64,000 bases of DNA from Leishmania mexicana MHOM/GT/2001/U1103. Lineage: Eukaryota; Euglenozoa; Kinetoplastea; Trypanosomatida; Trypanosomatidae. The stretch lies in NCBI RefSeq assembly GCF_000234665.1, contig NC_018321.1, positions 224,594 to 288,593 of the forward strand, in the 5' to 3' direction. Positions 10,796-20,510 of the stretch are shown here, one piece after another. A program made the translations under genes and the position numbers. Below the pieces are notes generated by a model. That model did no database searches, had not been told where the DNA came from, and worked only from the letters and a program-made list of their open reading frames with translations. Position 1 is the first letter of the stretch. Each line of letters begins with the position of its first letter.

Positions 10796-12397
10796 CTAGT
10801 GCTCCTCTTCCACCTCGAAGGTGCAGTTGCCACGCATGAAGGTGACAGCAGACCCAATCAGCGCCACGCGCTCCGCTTTTCGCCCAATGACGATGCCTGT
10901 CATAGAGCCACCACGCTTGCTGGCTTGGTAGAAGTGCAGGTGGTCGCCGACCTTGAAGCGGCCGTTCTGGAGAAAGCGCAGCCAGTACGGCAAGATTGCG
11001 GTGTGCAGCGAACCTGTCACCGGGTCCTCATCAACGCCCATCCACGGCGCGAAGAAGCGCGAGATAACTTGGGCGTTGGCGGCCGGCTCTACCATCATGT
11101 GGCCCTCGTTCTGAGCCGTCACACCGAGGCCCGTGATGGGGCCCATCATAGCAGAGTTCTCCTTGAGGGCATCCATGAAGGGGGTCGAGCTAAAGGCACG
11201 GCGAAGCGCCTCCCAGTCGGGCCGGCACTCCAGCACGTTGTGCGGCGTGGACAGACGCGCCACATAGTACCCGGTCAACTTGGAGTAGGCAATGTCCTCG
11301 ATACACTCGGCGTCGTACGACAGTCCGAGCGCCGCCGCCACATCTCTGAAGAGCTCTGGCGGCACCTGCTCCTTGATCGACAGTGCCTCTGTCATAGGAA
11401 AGTGCACCTCGTACGTGTCGGGCGAGCAGGTGTAGCTCTGCAGCATCAAGCTGCCGGCTCTGGCGGTGGAGTCGGACTTGCGGCGCACGCTGATAATACC
11501 GGACTCCGTCACGAAGCAGATGACGTCCGTCTGCGCAGGCACAAAGAACTCCATTGGGATATGCGACACCAGGTGGCGCGAGCCCTCCGACTGGACGAGC
11601 CGCGAGATCTCAAAGATGGCGTGCGCTGCCGCGAAGGTGGCGTGGCCGCACAGAGGCACCTCCTTTATGGGCGTGAACCAGCGCAGGCCAAACCACTGTG
11701 TGTGCATGCGGCGCGGGCGGCGGCCCGTCTCGCTGCTGGTCATCATGGAGTTGGAGGCGCGGGTGTAGAGGAAGCTCCAACCGGAGTTCGCCATGGAGAA
11801 GCTGGAGCTAGGCAACAGACCAGGCGAGGGCGGCCATGCCATGCTGCCCGGATGCTTCACCGAGTGAAGCGGGTTTTGGCTGCTTTCCATCGTGTGCAGT
11901 GCCGACAACTGCTGGCGATCCGAAGCCGGAACCGCCGGTGCCTCGTCGTCTTCCGTCACGGCGGCGCTCATGCGGCGGCGCTCCTCGGTGTCGTGCTTCA
12001 CCTTCTCCTCGTACTCGTTTTCGAACTCCTTGCACTTGTGCATGATCTGCTCATGAATAGTGCGGATGCGCGAGGCGGGCAGGCGGTAGACGAAGGCGGT
12101 CTCTGAGAGGTTCATCTCCTTCGCCACCTGCTGAAAGGCGCGACCCATCTTGATGTTGCGCTCTACCGAGTATTTCTCGGCCGCCGCCTGGCGGTCCTTC
12201 TCCGTCATCTTCCTCTCCCGCGACTCCGGCTCACCGCGGCCCAAGCTGGCCTCGAGGCTGCTCACGGCAGACCACTCCATGCAGTACACGGAGGTCGGCA
12301 CAAGACAGACAGCGGCCGGGTTGCCCTTGAAGCAGGACGTCGAGAAGGCGTCGCACACCATCATCGGCGTGGACACGGCAACGATATGCGGCTCCAT
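10796..12397 (-). CDS. PhzF-family (phenazine-biosynthesis-like) isomerase/epimerase homologue with large insertions
   Basis: 533 residues. PhzF-fold proteins are cofactor-free acid-base isomerases with a diaminopimelate-epimerase-like fold; the substrate of this one is unknown. Family marks are seen in order: F18-STSCFKGNPAAV near residues 18-30, NLSETAF with the expected acid/base Glu at about residue 99, PLCGHAT at about 250, and the C-terminal APWMGVDEDPVTGS block followed by a Gly-rich GIVIGRKA strand. Most PhzF proteins have about 280-300 residues. The excess here lies in a charged insert of about 40 residues after GNPAAVCLVP and a charged, Ser-rich insert of about 130 residues between the NLSETAF strand and PLCGHAT. 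The first ATG of the frame is 12397; everything upstream in frame is repeat-derived and lacks ATG. Alone on its mRNA. Family confident, substrate unknown. Confidence 0.92.
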   Translation of the reverse strand: MEPHIVAVSTPMMVCDAFSTSCFKGNPAAVCLVPTSVYCMEWSAVSSLEASLGRGEPESRERKMTEKDRQAAAEKYSVERNIKMGRAFQQVAKEMNLSETAFVYRLPASRIRTIHEQIMHKCKEFENEYEEKVKHDTEERRRMSAAVTEDDEAPAVPASDRQQLSALHTMESSQNPLHSVKHPGSMAWPPSPGLLPSSSFSMANSGWSFLYTRASNSMMTSSETGRRPRRMHTQWFGLRWFTPIKEVPLCGHATFAAAHAIFEISRLVQSEGSRHLVSHIPMEFFVPAQTDVICFVTESGIISVRRKSDSTARAGSLMLQSYTCSPDTYEVHFPMTEALSIKEQVPPELFRDVAAALGLSYDAECIEDIAYSKLTGYYVARLSTPHNVLECRPDWEALRRAFSSTPFMDALKENSAMMGPITGLGVTAQNEGHMMVEPAANAQVISRFFAPWMGVDEDPVTGSLHTAILPYWLRFLQNGRFKVGDHLHFYQASKRGGSMTGIVIGRKAERVALIGSAVTFMRGNCTFEVEEEH

Positions 12398-14929
12398 TTT
12401 CTTTTTTAACTTCGCCGCGCTCGCGGAGGATGCTGTCGCTGCCACAGCGGACGATCCTTCTCGCGCAAGGAGAGCAAAAGGGTCAGCGAGAGACAGAGAA
12501 GGGGGGCTACCGCACGTCACCAGGGCGGGGGAGGAGAGGCCCACGCACACGCAAGTGCACGGAGAAGCACCAGGGCAAAGATCGACGGCCCTGACAACTG
12601 GAACCAGAGGGGGAGAGAGAAACAAAAGAAGGGAAACCGGCCAAGTGCGTCTCGATGGCCACCGCCGCCCACCCCACCCGTATCTCTCCCTTCTGCGCTT
12701 GCTGGTGATGTTGATGTTGATGATGATGCCTATGCAGCCAAGCACCAGAGGCCCCAGATGCAGGGGATAAGACAAAGACGGGTTCAGAGAGAGAGGGAGA
12801 GACGACACGATACGACACACACACAAGGCACACAAGGCACAAAACGGAGGAAGGGGGGTGTCGTGAGTGCGTGCACGCGTGAGGGCAAGCAAGCAAGCGG
12901 GGGAAGGGGAGGGGGGACTACGTCAAATCAGCTGTCGCTGCAAGTGGGGGCCCAGGCGGGGGGAGAGGGGGGACGGGGTGCAGGCCACAAGACGTCGTGG
13001 GCGTTGTGTTCGTGGCTGGAGCGCGGGAGAAGGGAGGGGCCTCTTGCTGCGGTTGCGACGCACGAGAAAAACAAAAAAGGGGGGATGGAAAAAGAAGAGC
13101 AGTAAAGGCGAAAAGGGTAGCGAAACTTTCTGCGATGATGGTCGCCACACATGTATATGTATATATATATATATATCAGCATCCAGTGACGGTGTGCGGT
13201 CGGTGGTATGCGTGCGCAACGGTGTGGTGCGAGTTGCAGAGCAACACCGATGGAGGAGCGGGGCAAGAAGAAGAAGGTGGACGGGGGAGAAGAGGATGAA
13301 GGCACACGCGGGGGGAGGGGGGCGACAGGGGAGCGACAACAGACAGAGTGAGATGCACACATGTCGTGTGCGGCTCCTTGCAGCCGCATTGGTTGTCGGT
13401 TCTCGCCGCTGCCCGTCCATCCGTGAACCGGACAATGAGGATACGAATCCTGAGGGTCATCCAGCAGCAGCGGCGGTAGTAGAGAGGTGGCCATAAACAA
13501 AGCGCACCGATGAAGTACGCTCCCATGGCCGCATGGGGGTGGGGGGTGGGGGGTGGGGAGGTCACGGCTGGAAGGCAAGAGGAAGACGTCCATGTGAGTG
13601 CCACGCGTTCGCCTCCTCTTCATAGTGCGCTTCGTTACTCGAAGGTGCCTCCTACACACGAATACTTCGTGCTACCCGCCCCCTCTCCCTCCTCAGCTTG
13701 TGTGAAGGGGAGGGAGAGGGGGCGGGATGAGAAAAGGAACCGACCCGGGGGGTGCCTGTGTCGACGGCGGTATACGTGCACCTCGTGCCCTTGGGAAGAG
13801 GAGAGGGGGTTGGCTGATTCACTCCCCTTCGTCAGCCATTCACCACCACCTCCCATCCACCCTTTCCCGCCGCCTCCCATCCCTCCCTCGCCCCATCTGC
13901 ATCACCAGACCTCCCAATAAACACAATGCAAGACGGCTGCATCGACACCGCACGTCAGCGGCAGTGAGGGAGGGGAAGGGAGGGCGACGCACACGGAGAG
14001 AGCACGCACATCGCGGCACGTTGCCGAGAGAAAGCAAGACGGATTCATGGAAACATGGACTGGGTGACCGCACCAACAAGGATGCGAACAAATAAAAAAA
14101 ACGTGCGAAGAGAGAAGGCATCCAAGTGACTGCACGTATGCATGCGCGTGCGTGTTATCCATCAAAGTGAATGCAATGGTAATGTACATGTGTGTTCGTC
14201 CCTCCGCTCTCCTGCTTCATCACATGCGTCTCTCGTTCCTCACCCCGGCTTTGGGAGAGGGAGGGGGGCGGTGAGACAGCACGGTGCTACGTGTAAGTCG
14301 CCGCGGCGGAAAGACGCGCGACCGGAGCCGGGAGACCGGAAGGGGTGAGCGCGGCGGTAGAGAGAAGAAGCGGCAAGCCCACGCCCATTCACAAAAGGAA
14401 AAACAAAGGCACGCACGCGTGCGGCGAGCGCGCGCGGATGTGTCGGTCTATGCCTTCTGAAGAGGTCCCGGCAGGCCGCGCGTGCTACCCGCCGCAAATC
14501 TCTGTACGAAGCACGCATGCAGACCAGGAAAAGGGCAAAGCGAAGAGAGACGAGGAGAAATGGCAGGAGAGCGCGCCATCACGTGGCGTGGCAACACGCG
14601 GATGGAACTGGGGGAGGGGGGGGGGGCAGGCGCGAGCGCGGTAGAGAAGGACGCAACCATTGTACTGCGAGGACCGCGCTTCCCAGGTGCAGGGGGTGCA
14701 CCCGGACACAGAGAACAAGATTGAAAGAAGAGGAAAAAGGGGCCAGCGGCGGTGCTAGCGCGAGAACGCGACGAAGTAATCCGAATACAGAAGTGGGGCA
14801 TTTGGCTCTACGCCCCTCCTGCCGATCCACTAGACCACGGAGGCAGGTGGACGGAGAGGCGCGTATCTCCAATCACACAGCCACGCTGACAAGCACGTGG
14901 CACCCCCCCCCCTCGCACCTCCTCCTCCG
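12398..14929. other. Intergenic spacer between kinase and PhzF-family genes
   Basis: About 2.5 kb without a believable ORF. It contains purine-rich tracts near 12480-12540 that are pyrimidine tracts on the minus strand and could serve trans-splicing of the PhzF-family gene. It also has a TA repeat at 13154-13176 and several G-rich patches (for example 13537-13560). The right part should be the 3' UTR of the kinase mRNA. Confidence 0.7.
13154..13176. repeat. (TA)n microsatellite
   Basis: A TA-rich alternating run in otherwise GC-rich non-coding DNA, about 1.75 kb downstream of the kinase stop codon. Confidence 0.9.
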
Positions 14930-17900
14930 TCACTCCGCCGGCGACTCCTTCTGCGACAGCGGCGACGGCGGCACCTCCTCGAGCGCCTTGTCGGGGCACG
15001 TCAGCCACTCATGCGCCAGAAGCTGTACCGCGGTGGCCCGCCGCTTGGTATCCCGCTGGAAGCATCGCTCAAAGAAGTCGAGAAGAATCGCTGGGCACTG
15101 CTTTGGTACCCCACTCGGCATCCCCGTCTCCTTGCTAATGCGGAACATAATTTGAAAGATGTTCTTGCCGGTGATGTCCCATGGCTCACGGCCGAGCAGC
15201 TCCAGCGCCAAGCAGCCTACCGACCAGATGTCCGCTGCGCCAGTGTAGCTGCCGTCCTCTCGCAGCACCTCTGGTGCCATAAAGAAGGGCGAGCCCACCA
15301 CTGTCTGGTGCATCGCCGCACGTGCTGCCGCCGCCTCTTGTGAGCTTTGTGCAGCGCCGGCGGCGGCGGCACCTGGAGGCAGTGTGCCTGGCCCTAGCCG
15401 CTTGCTGCACCCAAAATCTGCGAGCTTTGCCTCACCCATTGCAGATATGAGCACGTTGTCGCTCTTGATGTCGCGGTGCACGACGTTCTGGGCGTGCAGG
15501 TAGGCCAGCCCCTCCAGAACCTGTCGCGTGTATGAGCGCACGAGCGAGATGCTGAACGGCTCCTTGGCCTTTACGAACTTCCGCCGCAGGGAGGCGAGAC
15601 TGCCGCCGTGGCATAGCTCGAGGAACACCTCCATCTGCTGGTTGCCGGTCGGCAGCACGCGTGTCTGGCACCCGTAGTAGGTGACAATGTTCTTGTGCTT
15701 CAGAGAACGCATGAGATTGATCTCCGTTTTTACCGCCTTCACCGCCTCCGCGTCCTCGCCGTCGTCGAGGGACAGCTCCTGCACCTTCACTGCCAGCATC
15801 TTCCCATCCTGGGTGATGCCCTCGTACACCGTGCCGAAGGAGCCCTTGCCAAGCACGCTCATACGCCGCCATTCTAACGGCTCGGTCTCATCAAGCCGGA
15901 ACGTCTTGGCAAGGTTGCTGTTCAGTGTCTCGTTGAACTGCAACGACACGCTGTCCGCCGAGGCAGCCGCCCAATCGGACGATTGGCCACGAACAGCGTT
16001 GACCTCGTCACGGCTCGCGGTGGCGCCGCCATCTCCGCTTCCGCTGCCGACGCTGCAAGTCGTGAACGCGAGAAGAGTTCGCGCGAGGGGAGAACCTACT
16101 GCCCCCGGCGAGACATGGCTGTTTGGAGACTGATCCGCTTGAAGATTCCACTTGCTCGAAGGCGAGCCAAGCGAAAGATGCTGCTGCTGCAGCTGCTGGT
16201 TCGTGAAAAGCGACGCCGCCGTCGACGACATGCCCTGCGGCTGCGGATGGGCACCGTTGCCACCGTTACTCAAAGTGCCCTGCGGGTAGAGCCGGCTATG
16301 ATTCATCTGCTGCTCGAACTCTCGGCGGTGGTCGGTGTAGTAGGCATTCGAATAACGCACATAAAGCCGCAGCACGCTGCCGCTGCTCCTGCCGTCATCC
16401 TCCACGAGGCTGCCAACGCTGATGGACGACGCGATCGTCGCGTCCAGTCGAGGGGATAAGGAGAAGAATTTGGCGGCATAGGAGGAGGACGTGTGGTTCT
16501 GACTCGCGCTGAGGCTCATGGCTCGCTCGTGGGCATGGCCACTCATGCTGAGCCCATCGCCCGCCGCGGGTATCCCACAGCTACCCGAGCTTTGGTTGGC
16601 GCCGTGCAGGTGGTTTGGAAGCCCCAGGGACGGCGGCGGAGGAGAGGTGTGCGGGCCTGAGGTGCCCACGAGGCTCTCCTTGCCTACCCCCGTGGCCTCC
16701 GAAAAAGCGTCAAGCAGCTGTTCAAAGTCCTCCTCCGTATCGATGTCGACGCGGTCACCGTACCGGTCAATGCAGTACATGTCGAAGTCGGTCGCCTTCC
16801 GGAAGCCAAAGCGCGTCATCACCTCCTTGACATAGCGGCGGAACCAGTGACGAGAGCGAACGGTAAGGATGACCTTCACGTTCACATCCCCCTCTCTCGA
16901 CACCTTTGTGCGAATCGGCTGCGCTGCCGACTCGGGCCCACCACGCCACGGCGCACCGCTTGAAGCCGATGACGGCATGGCCGTCGTCTTTAGGGCCGTG
17001 GGAGAGTCCTGCGTCGACTTTCTCCCACCCCGCTTCCTTCTCCACGACCTCCTGCCGCCGATCTCTGCCGGCGCCGTCGAAGAGCCCGAGGAGGAAGATG
17101 AAGCCGACGCCGACGCATCGTCTTCCTCGTCATCAGCGGTGCTATCGCCGGTGTCTACATCGTCGTCGTCCTCCTCCTCCTCCTGGTCCGATGTGGCGCC
17201 GTCGTAGTGGCCACCCTCTTCGCCCTCGTCGTCTTCCTCATCGCTATCCTCTTCTTCGTCCTCATCGTCTTCGCTCGAGGTCTCATCGCCCCCGTCCTCA
17301 TCATCTTCCTGGCTGCCAACGCGTCCGGCAGCGGCCTTGCCGAGTGAGCTGCTTGCCTTCCCCCCCTTCGCCACCTTCACGCCGTCTCCGGCTTCTTCTC
17401 GGCGCTCCGCAGTGGTGCTGCGCCGGGGGCGCGTCAGCGCACGACACGGTGCTCGCCGGTCCCAGATGCCACCACCGTCACTGATGCTGACGCCGGTGGG
17501 GACTCCACTGTTCGACTTCAGCTCTGGCGAAGGTATGTCGACCAGCTTCGTTGAGAGGGAAGATACGGCTAAGGACTTCGACGACGCGCTACCTACAGGT
17601 GTCCTGATGTGGTTCGCAGGGGCGGAGGGGGGTGAGCGATGCGGGTCTGCGTTGATCCGCGTCTTGTGCAGCGGCATCCAGGACTGTGAGTGTGCGCCAT
17701 GGCTGAGCGTGGGCTCGGCACCGGGCAGCGAGCACAGGGGCGGAAGCCCGTCTGTGACGGCAGCGGTGAGGCTGCCGCCGCGATCCCCAGATAGGGAGGC
17801 AATAGGAAAAGCGAGAGCGGCAGCTGGGGTGGTGGCTGACTTCAAGAATGGCGTGCTCTCTTCGGGCTTCCCGCCGCCATCGCTGCCGCGATCCTTGACA

Positions 17901-18703
17901 GCCACGACGGCGACACCCTTGTCGTTGCGCACAGCAGGGAAAAGCCCGACGCTGCCGCCCTTGCCGCTCCGCTGCTTCGTGATAGGCGCGGCGCGGCTGC
18001 CACGGCCTGCAGAGGCGCTTTTTCCGGACGCTGTTCCAGCCGTGCACGATAGTGGCTCGATCTTTGACGTCAGTGCTGAGGAAGAGGCGCCAGCGGAGCG
18101 CGTGCTCCGTGGACTGGGAACAGGGAGTAACGGGGTCGTCAGGGCCGAACATGCGGTGGCAACGCTTGAGGTGCGACGTTTCGCACCCGCCCGGTTCACT
18201 GCGGACGGCAGCAGATACGAGGACGCGGTGGACAGTGTTGCTGACGACAGCGAGTGCACAGTCGCGGTCTTGACTGCCCTACGCGACGTGTCCGACTGGG
18301 GCGAGGCTGTCTCACCCTTTAGCGCGGGGGTCACTAAGCAAGGCTTTCTTGGCTTCTTGCCTGTCTCGTGTGTGGAGGGGGCGGTGCTGCATCCTTTTCC
18401 TGTAGTGCTCTCGAGCACCGCTGCCGCTGTCGCCGCCCCGGCCGTGGCGGATGTCGCGCCTTGCTTTGCACGCTTCTTGGTAGAAACCCCCAACGTGTGC
18501 GGTGCTCGCGGTGACGAGGAGGAGGCAGGCGCGACCTTCGTCGAGTTCTGGCGCTCGCGGCGCATCTGGGAAGGGGAGGGGAAGAGAGACCTCAGAGAGA
18601 CGAGCTTGCGCAGGAAATTCGTCCCAGTGCTCTGTGTGCAGAACGGTTGGTGAAAGGCGTCACCTCGGTGCAAGTCGCCCTCCGTGGTGCTTCGTAAAAG
18701 CAT
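14930..18703 (-). CDS. STE11/MAP3K-like protein kinase with PB1-like domain
   Basis: 1257 residues from the first ATG (18703). The N-terminal half is Ser/Ala-rich and probably disordered, with a long Asp/Glu run at about 465-535. A PB1-like domain lies at about 607-670, with a basic first strand and helix (KVILTVRSRHWFRR) and an acidic OPCA-type segment (DRYGDRVDIDTEEDFEQLL). The kinase domain fills about 945-1240: LGKGSFGTVYEG loop near 950, AVKVQ lysine near 970, alphaC Glu near 993, HRDIKSDN near 1075, DFGCSK near 1095, MAPEV near 1140. All catalytic residues are present, so it should be active. Sequence type is STE11-like, as in MEKKs with PB1 domains, and placement at the top of a MAP-kinase cascade is inferred. 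An alternative start at 18565 has a pyrimidine tract and CAG directly in front of it. Confidence 0.93.
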   Translation of the reverse strand: MLLRSTTEGDLHRGDAFHQPFCTQSTGTNFLRKLVSLRSLFPSPSQMRRERQNSTKVAPASSSSPRAPHTLGVSTKKRAKQGATSATAGAATAAAVLESTTGKGCSTAPSTHETGKKPRKPCLVTPALKGETASPQSDTSRRAVKTATVHSLSSATLSTASSYLLPSAVNRAGAKRRTSSVATACSALTTPLLPVPSPRSTRSAGASSSALTSKIEPLSCTAGTASGKSASAGRGSRAAPITKQRSGKGGSVGLFPAVRNDKGVAVVAVKDRGSDGGGKPEESTPFLKSATTPAAALAFPIASLSGDRGGSLTAAVTDGLPPLCSLPGAEPTLSHGAHSQSWMPLHKTRINADPHRSPPSAPANHIRTPVGSASSKSLAVSSLSTKLVDIPSPELKSNSGVPTGVSISDGGGIWDRRAPCRALTRPRRSTTAERREEAGDGVKVAKGGKASSSLGKAAAGRVGSQEDDEDGGDETSSEDDEDEEEDSDEEDDEGEEGGHYDGATSDQEEEEDDDDVDTGDSTADDEEDDASASASSSSSGSSTAPAEIGGRRSWRRKRGGRKSTQDSPTALKTTAMPSSASSGAPWRGGPESAAQPIRTKVSREGDVNVKVILTVRSRHWFRRYVKEVMTRFGFRKATDFDMYCIDRYGDRVDIDTEEDFEQLLDAFSEATGVGKESLVGTSGPHTSPPPPSLGLPNHLHGANQSSGSCGIPAAGDGLSMSGHAHERAMSLSASQNHTSSSYAAKFFSLSPRLDATIASSISVGSLVEDDGRSSGSVLRLYVRYSNAYYTDHRREFEQQMNHSRLYPQGTLSNGGNGAHPQPQGMSSTAASLFTNQQLQQQHLSLGSPSSKWNLQADQSPNSHVSPGAVGSPLARTLLAFTTCSVGSGSGDGGATASRDEVNAVRGQSSDWAAASADSVSLQFNETLNSNLAKTFRLDETEPLEWRRMSVLGKGSFGTVYEGITQDGKMLAVKVQELSLDDGEDAEAVKAVKTEINLMRSLKHKNIVTYYGCQTRVLPTGNQQMEVFLELCHGGSLASLRRKFVKAKEPFSISLVRSYTRQVLEGLAYLHAQNVVHRDIKSDNVLISAMGEAKLADFGCSKRLGPGTLPPGAAAAGAAQSSQEAAAARAAMHQTVVGSPFFMAPEVLREDGSYTGAADIWSVGCLALELLGREPWDITGKNIFQIMFRISKETGMPSGVPKQCPAILLDFFERCFQRDTKRRATAVQLLAHEWLTCPDKALEEVPPSPLSQKESPAE
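18566..18592 (-). promoter_or_regulatory. Pyrimidine tract and CAG abutting an internal ATG of the kinase gene
   Basis: On the minus strand a run of C and T ends in CCCAG immediately before ATG 18565-18563. As a splice acceptor it would give a leaderless-like mRNA coding for a kinase 46 residues shorter. It may equally be just coding sequence (SLFPSPSQ). Confidence 0.3.
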
Positions 18704-19818
18704 ACGCACGTCGGTGTTTTGGGTCGCCGTCTGTGTATGTGTGTGTGTGTGTGTGTCCCTATGCGCGCGTACTTTGAGCACCGACGAGACGGGGGATGTG
18801 CCGTCGCTCTGGCAACGGGAGATCGCTTGAACGAACGCCGTGATGCTGTAGTGCGGGTTGATGGCGTCTCGAGCGTGTGTGTGTGTGTGTGTTTTCGAGG
18901 TGCGTCAGCCGAGCCTTTCGATGTCACCACCGTCGTGTCGCCTTTTTTCGCTTTTTTATTATTATTCCTGTTGTAGAGCGTTGGCCCGGTCTCGTAGAGC
19001 TAGACGCACAGATTGATCAAGTGGCGCACCGGCGCATGCGCACAATGACGTGTGAGAGAGCGCACAAGAAGCAGCGGCAGTGAGGGAGATAGAGAGAGAT
19101 CGCGCTGCTGGCAGGGATGGCGAGAGAGGGGGGAGGGTGTCTGGAGCGAAGCCCCTACGCAAAGTTCTTCTCACCACGCCATGCGACCTATGGCATGCGC
19201 ACCGGTCCCAGCACACGCATGCGCTTGGTTGTGCTTGGCGTGACGCCGAGGTCGCTTGCCTTTCCTTCCGCTCTCCACGTTCATTTCTACATGCATTCGA
19301 CGTGCCTGCTCCGTATGCGCCATGCGTGTCGCCCTTGGACTCCTGCCTGAGCGGGAGAGGGGGGGAGTGAGGCCCTGACGAGGGGGTGCGCAGACACCAC
19401 CCACATACGGAGAAGGCACCATTCATGAGTGGCCGGAGACACACATACAATATATTTCTAGAGGGTAGCGTGGATGTAGGGTACACGGAGATGGGGAAGG
19501 TGTGTTGTTCTCTAGTGCATAAAGGTGGCTGGGTAGAGGGGGAGGGAGGAGGTACAAGAACCTATAAACAAAGAATGGATTCGATCAGCGAACGAGAAGC
19601 AACAGAGATAACGAGAGAGAACGGGGGGAGAGGACAGTGAAGATACTCTAACGAGGGAGGGGGGTGGGTGGCGGGTCCACACGTGCACACAGACAGACAG
19701 AGGACGAGGAGGGGGAGGGAGGAGGTACAAGGAGGGGTGAGGGGAGGGAGAATAAGCAGGCGTTTTATATATGACCGGTATACGCTTTTTGTTTTGCCGG
19801 TTTTCGTCATCCGCCCTC

Positions 19819-19822
<4 letters not shown>

Positions 19823-19854
<32 letters not shown>
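19823..19854. repeat. (GT)n microsatellite
   Basis: Uninterrupted GT run on the plus strand, non-coding. Confidence 0.95.
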
Positions 19855-19856
<2 letters not shown>

Positions 19857-20070
19857 TCCATGTGTGCTCGCTCGTCCTTCACCTGTCCCCCTCCCTCCCT
19901 CTCCCTCTCGCTGTCGTGGTGATGGTTTGCCCGTGACGCGTGCGATGAGACAACGCCAGCGAGAGGGAGAGGGAGGGAGAGATGTGAAGGACGAACGAGG
20001 AGGAGGAGGCAGGGGAGGGGAGGGGAGGGGTGACAGGTACACTAACAAGAGCTTTTTCAAGAATAATCCG

Positions 20071-20091
20071 ATATAAATATATATATATATA
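20071..20091. repeat. (AT)n-rich tract
   Basis: An AT-alternating run about 420 nt downstream of the stop codon of the gene at 20511-24539, probably in its 3' UTR. It could act as an AU-rich element, but that is untested. Confidence 0.8.
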
Positions 20092-20510
20092 AAGGAGAAA
20101 GGGATGGGAAGATGAGCCTGCGTGGTCCTTATGTCCCGTCATGCGCGAGACCTTCTCTGCCGCTGCGCGTGGGGACGCCCTCGTGCCGCTGTGACTGGCG
20201 CATCTGACAAAGCCTACAGAACGTCACAAGGGGCAGGGAAGTGAAAAGAAAAAGACAACTCGAGTGAAAACGAAGTCTAGATCTGGCCAAGCAAGAGAAC
20301 GGGAGATAATAAACGCTAGCAACACAGGCAGCCGCAGCCGTCGCCACCCCCCCCCAACCACTACCTCAACAGGAGCTGCAGAAGCACGCGCGAAAATGGT
20401 CACCCCCGCCCCACAGACAAGCAGTCGCGCACGTCTGTGTTCACAAGTCCTAACATGAGGAAACTTGTGGCGTGCCTGCCTCCTCAGCATCTGGGCAACC
20501 CTGGATGCCT

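Larger units (their letters stand above)
18704..20510. other. Intergenic spacer upstream of the kinase gene
   Basis: About 1.8 kb without a gene. A candidate trans-splice acceptor for the kinase (pyrimidine tract ending in CCAG) is at about 19108-19135, roughly 400 nt before the start. GT runs are near 18738 and 18876 and at 19823-19854, and a TA run at 20078-20091. The right part is the probable 3' UTR of the gene at 20511-24539. Confidence 0.7.

Noticed and set aside
10724..12106. 460-aa ORF on the plus strand
   Set aside because: It lies antisense to the PhzF-family gene, starts in a GT repeat and has no recognisable domain. GC-rich codon bias keeps the opposite strand open.
12398..12892. 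In-frame extension of the PhzF-family gene to the right
   Set aside because: The extra 165 codons contain no ATG and are tract-derived. The first ATG is 12397.
13912..13918. AATAAA as a poly(A) signal
   Set aside because: Kinetoplastid polyadenylation is coupled to downstream trans-splicing and does not use this signal; it also lies on the plus strand.
17337..18653. 438-aa ORF on the plus strand
   Set aside because: It is antisense to the Ser/Ala-rich N-terminal part of the kinase gene. The composition mirrors that gene, and no other gene runs on the plus strand here.
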